This document shows, piece after piece, positions 21,606 through 27,009 of a stretch of DNA of 27,009 nt. Both the position numbers and the translations under genes were made by a program. How positions within the stretch are numbered: the stretch's first letter is position 1; every line of letters begins with the position of its first letter. The stretch lies in NCBI GenBank assembly GCA_021464525.1, contig JADRCO010000750.1, positions 1 to 27,009 on the forward strand. Reading direction: 5' to 3'. The stretch comes from Rhizophagus sp. LPA8_4_AMF (lineage: Eukaryota > Glomeromycota > Glomeromycetes > Glomerales > Glomeraceae). The notes under the pieces are model-generated. The model was not told the DNA's origin and made no database searches. It saw only the letters and a list, made by a program, of their open reading frames with translations.

Positions 21606-23009
21606 TATTTCTATTGATATTATAGTGATATAATAATTTTATTTAAGCATTCGTATTATATTCACAATCCATGTCAGTAAATTCTGATTGATGATCACCA
21701 TGATCGTGGTAAAATAGGACATGATATTAATAATCCTGTAAAAAATATGAAAATAAATTTCAGACCTTTAGTCAAGATAAATTTTTTATTGATATATTTA
21801 TTATATATTTGTACTTTTATAATTTATTAAATATACATCTCATTTTTTTTTACCCACATATAACAAACAATACATCATGATCTGTATGAAAATCTAAAAA
21901 ATATTATACAAATATGGTTATTCTTTAAGAAATAATCATATGTATTAAGCAAGTAAGCAAGTTAGGGTAATGAAATGTTTTTTTAAAAAATCATTTTTTT
22001 CTTGAAAGATTTATTGGTAACTAAAAAAAATTGTGATATAAATAATTTGAATTGTGCAACATGAAACGTGTGATATGTCTACCGTCTGCGCCTGATCTAT
22101 TCCGTATTTATTATAGTTAAAATTCCGGTTTTTCTTTTTTGCTGAGATGATACTAACGAAAAAAATCTTAATCAGCCGCAGCAGATCGATTATCGAAGCC
22201 TATCCAGTTACCTTTTTTTAAAAATACCTTTTTTTTAACAGTTCTTATCAGACTGAAATTATTTCTTTTTTTTTTTATTATTTCCTTTTTTTAAAAACCG
22301 GAAAAAAATATTTTAGAATAGTTTTTTTATTTCCATTTTTTTTTCAATACCGAACAATAATTTTTTTTTTTGGTTCAAACCAAAAAATAAATTTTTAGTT
22401 TATAAATAAAGCAATAGTGGACTTGAATTTGGTAATAAATAGTTATTGGAGATATCGGTCGAAGAACAATACCCTCCATCCAATAACTGAGTTATAGTTT
22501 GGTCATTAGGAATACTACGGTGGCCAATAGGAATTAATGCTACTAATACTGATTTCAATATTGGATGTATAATAAAAATATTGGTCATTAAAATCCCGCA
22601 TATTCATAAACGACTGAACAATAAAAGTTTTTAGTGAATTATGTGATGGTAACGCAATAAATATATCTATTTTCTTTTATACTTAATGCATTTGTAAATG
22701 TATTTCGCTGGTTCTAAAATACATAATTACTAGTTTGTAACAGATGACAATTTATGAATATAAATTTACTCCAATAATTCATAACTAAAACTAAGAAACT
22801 TGTAAATATTTTACTACTCTAGCCTTAGTGTTCAAATAAATCTGAAAAGAATAAATAAAAACAATTTCTGTCAAAACATCATGTTAAATATCATTTGAAT
22901 CTTTTAATAATTAGTTAATTCCATCTATTTTAATACATAAATGAAATTAATTACACATAATTAATTTGCAGAATTAAATTTCATTATATACTTTATATAT
23001 ATTACATAC
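21606..23009. other. Intergenic region between kinases C and D
   Basis: AT-rich, with T runs near 22210-22380. A minus-strand frame of 62 codons (22588-22400; IPIGHRSIPNDQTITQLLDG) has coding-like codons and an ATG, but no recognisable domain or supporting neighbours. It may be a small exon or a relic, and I do not call it a gene. The right end holds the kinase D 3' untranslated region. Confidence 0.4.
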
Positions 23010-24225
23010 CTAATTATCTATATCTTTAATTATATAATCATTCAAATCTTCAGTTATACCAGTAGAAGAATAGTTTTGTGAATCTTCACTTTCAAGAATT
23101 TCATTCAATTTTTCACTAGTAAAATTAAGCAAGCGACTTGTATAACATGCTTGTGGATGAGATTCAGTAGTAAGATTGTTATGCCTAATTTGTGCATTTA
23201 TAAATTCCATTTTGTTTTTTTCTAATTCTTCATTAATTTCATTATCAATAGGCTGGAAAATCCAATTTCCAATAACATATTTCACTTCTGATGTAGATGG
23301 CCTTTTTAAAGAATCTTCATTCCAACATTTTTTCATTAATTCCATATAACATTTTGGAGTATTTTCAATAATTTCAGGGCGCTCACCTTTACAAATATTT
23401 AAACTAAGTTGAAGATCATGTATTCTATCATTAAATGGTGGAACTCCAGATGTAAATTCCCACATAATCATAGAAAAACTATATATATCACTAACTGGAG
23501 TATAAGATTTACCTCTCAAAATTTCAGGTGCCATAAATGGTATAACTCCATAAATATCGCCTCTTTTTAAAGATGATTTTACAGGTTGACATAATCCTAA
23601 ATCACTAACAAAAACTAAATTATTATCAATTTCATTTTCTTCCTCCTTTTCATCCATTTTATTGCTGTGATTTAAAATATTGCCATCATGTAAATCACAA
23701 TGAATAAGATCTTGCTTATGTATTTCATAAAGCCCAGAAATAATTTTGTACAACATACTCAATTTTTGTTTCCAATTATATTTAATTACTTTAGCCAAAT
23801 TTCCTCTCAAATTACCTTTATTTGCATAATCCATTACTACCATATAATTCAAAGCGCCTGAACTTTTTGTAAAACCATATAAATTAATAATGTCATAAGA
23901 ATTTATACAACTTTGATGATATTTACACTATAAAAATAAGAGTAAAAATATGCAATTAGTATAAATAAATAATTAAAATTAAAAAAAAATTAATATTGAA
24001 TATCATACTTCATTTAAAAATGCATCTAAATTTTCATTCAAATTATCGAGACATTTTAGAACTACTTCTCTATTTTGATTTATATCTAACCAAATAGCTT
24101 TATATATAGTACTAAACCCTCCTTTATCAAGATATACAACATTTGTAAATTTATTATAAGGAATCCATTTTAATCGTCTTTCAGAAACAAATTTATCTAA
24201 ACTTGTATTTCCACTTTTTCCAAAC
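23010..24225 (-). CDS. Protein kinase D (divergent TKL-like), 5' part outside or in the repeat array
   Basis: Visible exons 24009-24225 and 23010-23927, joined by an 81-bp GT-AG intron in phase 0. The first begins after TTATATTATAG with the last base of a codon and reads FGKSGNTSLDKF, matching WTSGNSGVDKF of the paralogues; then LDKGGFSTIYKA (glycine loop) and VVLKCLDN (ATP lysine). The second contains HCDLHDGN (HRD altered to HCD, catalytic Asp and Asn kept), DLG in place of DFG, an acidic insert DEKEEENEIDNN before it, and APEIL. The long C-terminal tail ends KDIDN-TAG. All essential residues are present, so it is probably active. The start codon and the zinc-knuckle exon are not visible; they should lie upstream of the cassette array, beyond 27009. 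It is clearly more distant than A-C are from each other. Confidence 0.8.
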
Positions 24226-24227
24226 CT

Positions 24228-24299
24228 ATAATATAAATAATTAAAAACTATAATAAATTATTTTAAAATTTAAAATTGAAAAAACAATTTAATACTTAC
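24228..24299 (-). other. Intron immediately upstream of the first visible kinase D exon
   Basis: GTAAGTATT at 24299 downwards and the acceptor TATTATAG at 24226-24233 bound a normal-sized intron of about 74 bp. Upstream of its donor is AG, one base, then the donor. This junction does not follow the 3/6/9-nt rule of the array next to it. Confidence 0.55.
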
Positions 24300-25140
24300 T
24301 CTAAGTTTTAATTAGGAATATAATAAAGTAAAAAAACTTAGTATTTATATATATTATATAAAAAGCTATAATTTATAACTTACCGACTAAAGCATCAAAT
24401 ATTTTTTTAAAAAAGTATTTAGTTAATTAAAACTATAAATTAATACTACATAAATGTAATAATAAAAAATAACTTACAAGAATCTGAAGTAAATTACAAT
24501 TTTTTAAATGAAGAATTTAGTTAATTAAAACTATTAATAAATATTACATAAATGTTATAATAAAAAATAACTCACAAGAATCTAAAGTAAATCAAATTTT
24601 TTAAATAAGGAATCTAGTCAGTTTAAATCATATGAAAATATTACATAAATACATATCATAATAATAGAAATAAATAAATAACTTACCGTCTACATCAATA
24701 AATAATTATATTTTAATAAAGAATTCAGTTAGTTTAAATTATATGCAAATATTTATAAATTTGTAATAATAGAATTAAATAAATAACTTACGAACTATAT
24801 AAATAATTTTTAAATAAAGAATATAATTAGTTTAAATTACACATAAACATGCAATAATAGAATTAAAAATAACTTAAACTTACAATCTAAAAGAAATTAT
24901 AAAGTCATTTTTAAATAAAGAATTTAGTTAGTTTAAATTATATCTCAATATTATATAAATATGTAATAATAGAAATAAAAAATAACTTACTTGCTATATC
25001 ATAAAATAAGGTTTAATTAAGAATTTAATTATTTAAATTATATGCAAACATTATACAAGTGCGTAATAATAGAATTAAATAAAATAATTTTTTAAATAAA
25101 GAATTTGGTTAGTTAAATTATATACAATTATATAATAATA

Positions 25141-25400
25141 GAATTAAAAATAACTTACTATCTATATTATGAAATAAGTTTTAATAAAAGAGAATTTAGA
25201 TTAGTTTAATTATGCACATATATTAAGAATTATGTAATAATAGAATTAAAAAATAATTTACAACTTACCGTTACAAACTAAAAGAAATTACAAAATAATT
25301 TTTAAATTAAGAATTTAGTTAGTTTGAATTATATATAAAAGTTATACAAATATGTAATAATAGAATTAAGAAATAACTTACGTGCTATATTATAAAATAA
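25141..25400 (-). repeat. Higher-order copy within the array (first copy)
   Basis: Three consecutive cassettes with spacers CAC, TTTGTAACG and ATA recur almost unchanged at 26025-26283, offset 883-884 bp. Only scattered single-base changes separate the copies, so this segment was duplicated recently as a group. Confidence 0.85.
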
Positions 25401-26024
25401 GTTTTAATATAAAGAAATTACAAAATAATTTTTTAAAAAAAAGAATTCAGTTAGTTTAAATTATATGCAAATGCTATACAATCATGTAATAATATATTGA
25501 AAAATAACTTACAGTCTATATTATGAAATAAGTTTTGATAAAAAAATTAATTAGTTAAATTATATGCAAAAATTATATAAATGAGTAACAATAGAAATAA
25601 ATAAATAACTTATAACTTACCAACTAAAAGAAATTACAAAATAATATTTTAATAAAGAATTTAGTTTAAATTATATGCAAATATTATACAATTAAGTAAT
25701 AATATAATTAATAAATAACTTACATTCTATATTGTGAAATGAGTTTAATAAAGAAATTATTTAGTTAAATTATATGCAAATATAATATGAAATAATAGAA
25801 TTAAAAATAATTTATAAGTTATAACTTATCAACTAAAAGAAATTTTAAAACATTTTTTTAATAAAGAATTTAGTTAGTTTAAATTATATGCAAATATTAT
25901 ACAACTATGTAATAATAAACTTAAAAAATAGCTTATAACTCACGAACTAAATGTAATTACAAAATAGTTTTTTTTTAAATAAAGAACTTAGTTAGTTAAA
26001 ATTATACACAATAATATAATGATA

Positions 26025-26283
26025 GAATTAAAAATAACTTACTATCTATATTATGAATTAAGTTTTAATAAAAGAGAATTTAGATTAGTTTAATTATGCA
26101 CATATATTAACAATTATGCAATAATAGAATCAAAAATAATTTATAACTTACCGTTACAAACTAAAAGAAATTACAAAATAATTTTTAAATCAAGAATTTA
26201 GTTAGTTTGAATTATATATAAATGTTATACAAATATGTAATAATAGAATTAAGAAATAACTTACGTGCTATATTATAAAAACC
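26025..26283 (-). repeat. Higher-order copy within the array (second copy)
   Basis: Partner of 25141-25400, with the same three spacers in the same order and all splice-like signals kept. Confidence 0.85.
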
Positions 26284-27009
26284 AGTTTTAATAAAGAATT
26301 TAGTTAGTTAAATTATAAAGAAATTACAAAAAATTTTAAATAAAGAATTTAGTTAGTTTAAATATATGCAAATATTATACAATTAAGTAATAATATAATT
26401 AAAAACTAACTTACATTCTATATTATGAAATAAAGTTTTAATGAAGAAATTAATTAGTTAAATTATATGCAAATATTATATAAGTGAGTAATAATAGAAT
26501 TAAATATATAACTTATAACTTACCAACTAAAAGAAATTTCAAAATAATTTTTTTAATAAAGAATTTAGTTAGTTTAAATTATATGCAAATATTATACAAT
26601 TATGTAATAATATAATTATAAAATAGCTTACAGTCTATATTATGAAATAAGTATTAATAAAGAAATTAATTAGTTAAATTATATGCAAATATATAAATAT
26701 GTAATAATAGAATTAAAAATAATTTATAAAGTTATAACTTATTACCAACTAAAAGAAATTACAAAATAATTGTTTTAATGAAGAATTTAGTTAGTTAAAT
26801 TATAAATTATAAAGAAATTACAAAATAAATTTTTAAATAAAGAATTTAGTTAGTTTAAATTATATGCAAATATTATAACAATAAGTAATAATAGAATTAA
26901 ATAAATAACTCACTCTCTATATTATTGAATAATTTTTTAAATAAAGAATTTAGCTAGTTTAAATTATATGTAAATATTATAACAATAAGTAATAATAGAA
27001 TTAAATAAA

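Larger units (their letters stand above)
24360..27009 (-). repeat. Tandem array of intron-like cassettes separated by 3-, 6- or 9-nt micro-exon-like spacers
   Basis: On the minus strand each unit (about 90-110 nt, a few about 130-165) starts GTAAGTTATT or GTGAGTTATT, runs through TAATTCTATTATTAC and TTTGCATATAATTTAAACTAACTAAATTC-like sequence with a CTAAC branch-like motif, and ends TTTTAG or ATATAG. Spacers between AG and the next GT, in transcript order: AGA 26914, TTG 26746, ACT 26632, TTG 26524, AAT 26415, CAC 26265, TTTGTAACG 26152, ATA 26043, TTC 25944, TTG 25830 (donor GT mutated to AT), AAT 25724, TTG 25621, ACT 25513, CAC 25382, TTTGTAACG 25269, ATA 25159, CAA 24991, ATT 24884, TTC 24792, ACG 24687, ATTCTT 24576, ATTCTT 24478, TCG 24384 (left coordinates). 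All 23 are multiples of three and none is a stop read as whole codons. The array continues past the window end. Confidence 0.85.

Noticed and set aside
24360..27009. CRISPR-like array of repeats and spacers
   Set aside because: Repeat units are about 100 nt and spacers only 3-9 nt, the organism is a eukaryote and no cas genes are present.
24360..27009. Plain AT-rich minisatellite with no further meaning
   Set aside because: Not fully excluded, but the constant splice-like signals, branch-like motif and spacers always divisible by three need an explanation, so it is reported as a finding with this as the alternative.

Overview
The window looks like nuclear DNA of an arbuscular mycorrhizal fungus close to Rhizophagus irregularis. 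It is very AT-rich, has short GT-AG introns of about 65-110 bp, and carries families known to be hugely expanded in that lineage: divergent TKL-like protein kinases with an N-terminal CxxC/CxxC knuckle, a long AT-biased F-box protein, and a RING/TPR protein. No bacterial features, tRNA, rRNA or CRISPR were seen. The species call rests on protein style and my memory of the families, not on a search.

Layout. About 0-2 kb is non-coding, with a GC-richer relic. Kinase A (minus, 1986-4320) has four exons; its last intron is interrupted by a 5'-truncated, poly-A-tailed LINE-type insertion with a perfect target-site duplication. An F-box gene (plus, 6309-7766) follows, then a 200-bp-period direct repeat, then a small basic, probably nuclear protein gene (plus, 9510-9902). 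Kinase B (minus, 11610-13157) is divergent from a broken RING/TPR gene (plus, 13843-17991), which carries two one-base frameshifts, an early stop and a SINE-like insertion with an 18-bp target duplication. Kinase C (minus, 19813-21340) is a close paralogue of B. The B and C copies share their downstream flanks over about 3.2 kb, so a whole block was duplicated; block B has gained a terminal-inverted-repeat element and block C holds a decayed coding remnant. Kinase D (minus, 23010 to at least 24225) is a more distant kinase whose 5' part leaves the window.

The most unusual structure is at 24.36-27.01 kb, in what should be the upstream intron or introns of kinase D. On the minus strand it is a tandem array of about 25 intron-like cassettes. 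Each starts with GTAAGT or GTGAGT, most contain a CTAAC/CTAAT branch-like motif, and each ends in AG. Consecutive cassettes are separated by 3 nt (19 times), 6 nt (twice) or 9 nt (twice). The little spacers differ from unit to unit while the splice-like signals around them stay nearly constant. This looks like an array of phase-neutral micro-exons, or an intron multiplied in tandem. Whether it is spliced that way cannot be settled from sequence alone.

Kinases A, B and C also share a conserved upstream block holding CGG-N12-CCG, a plausible binding site for a zinc-cluster transcription factor and a hint of co-regulation.
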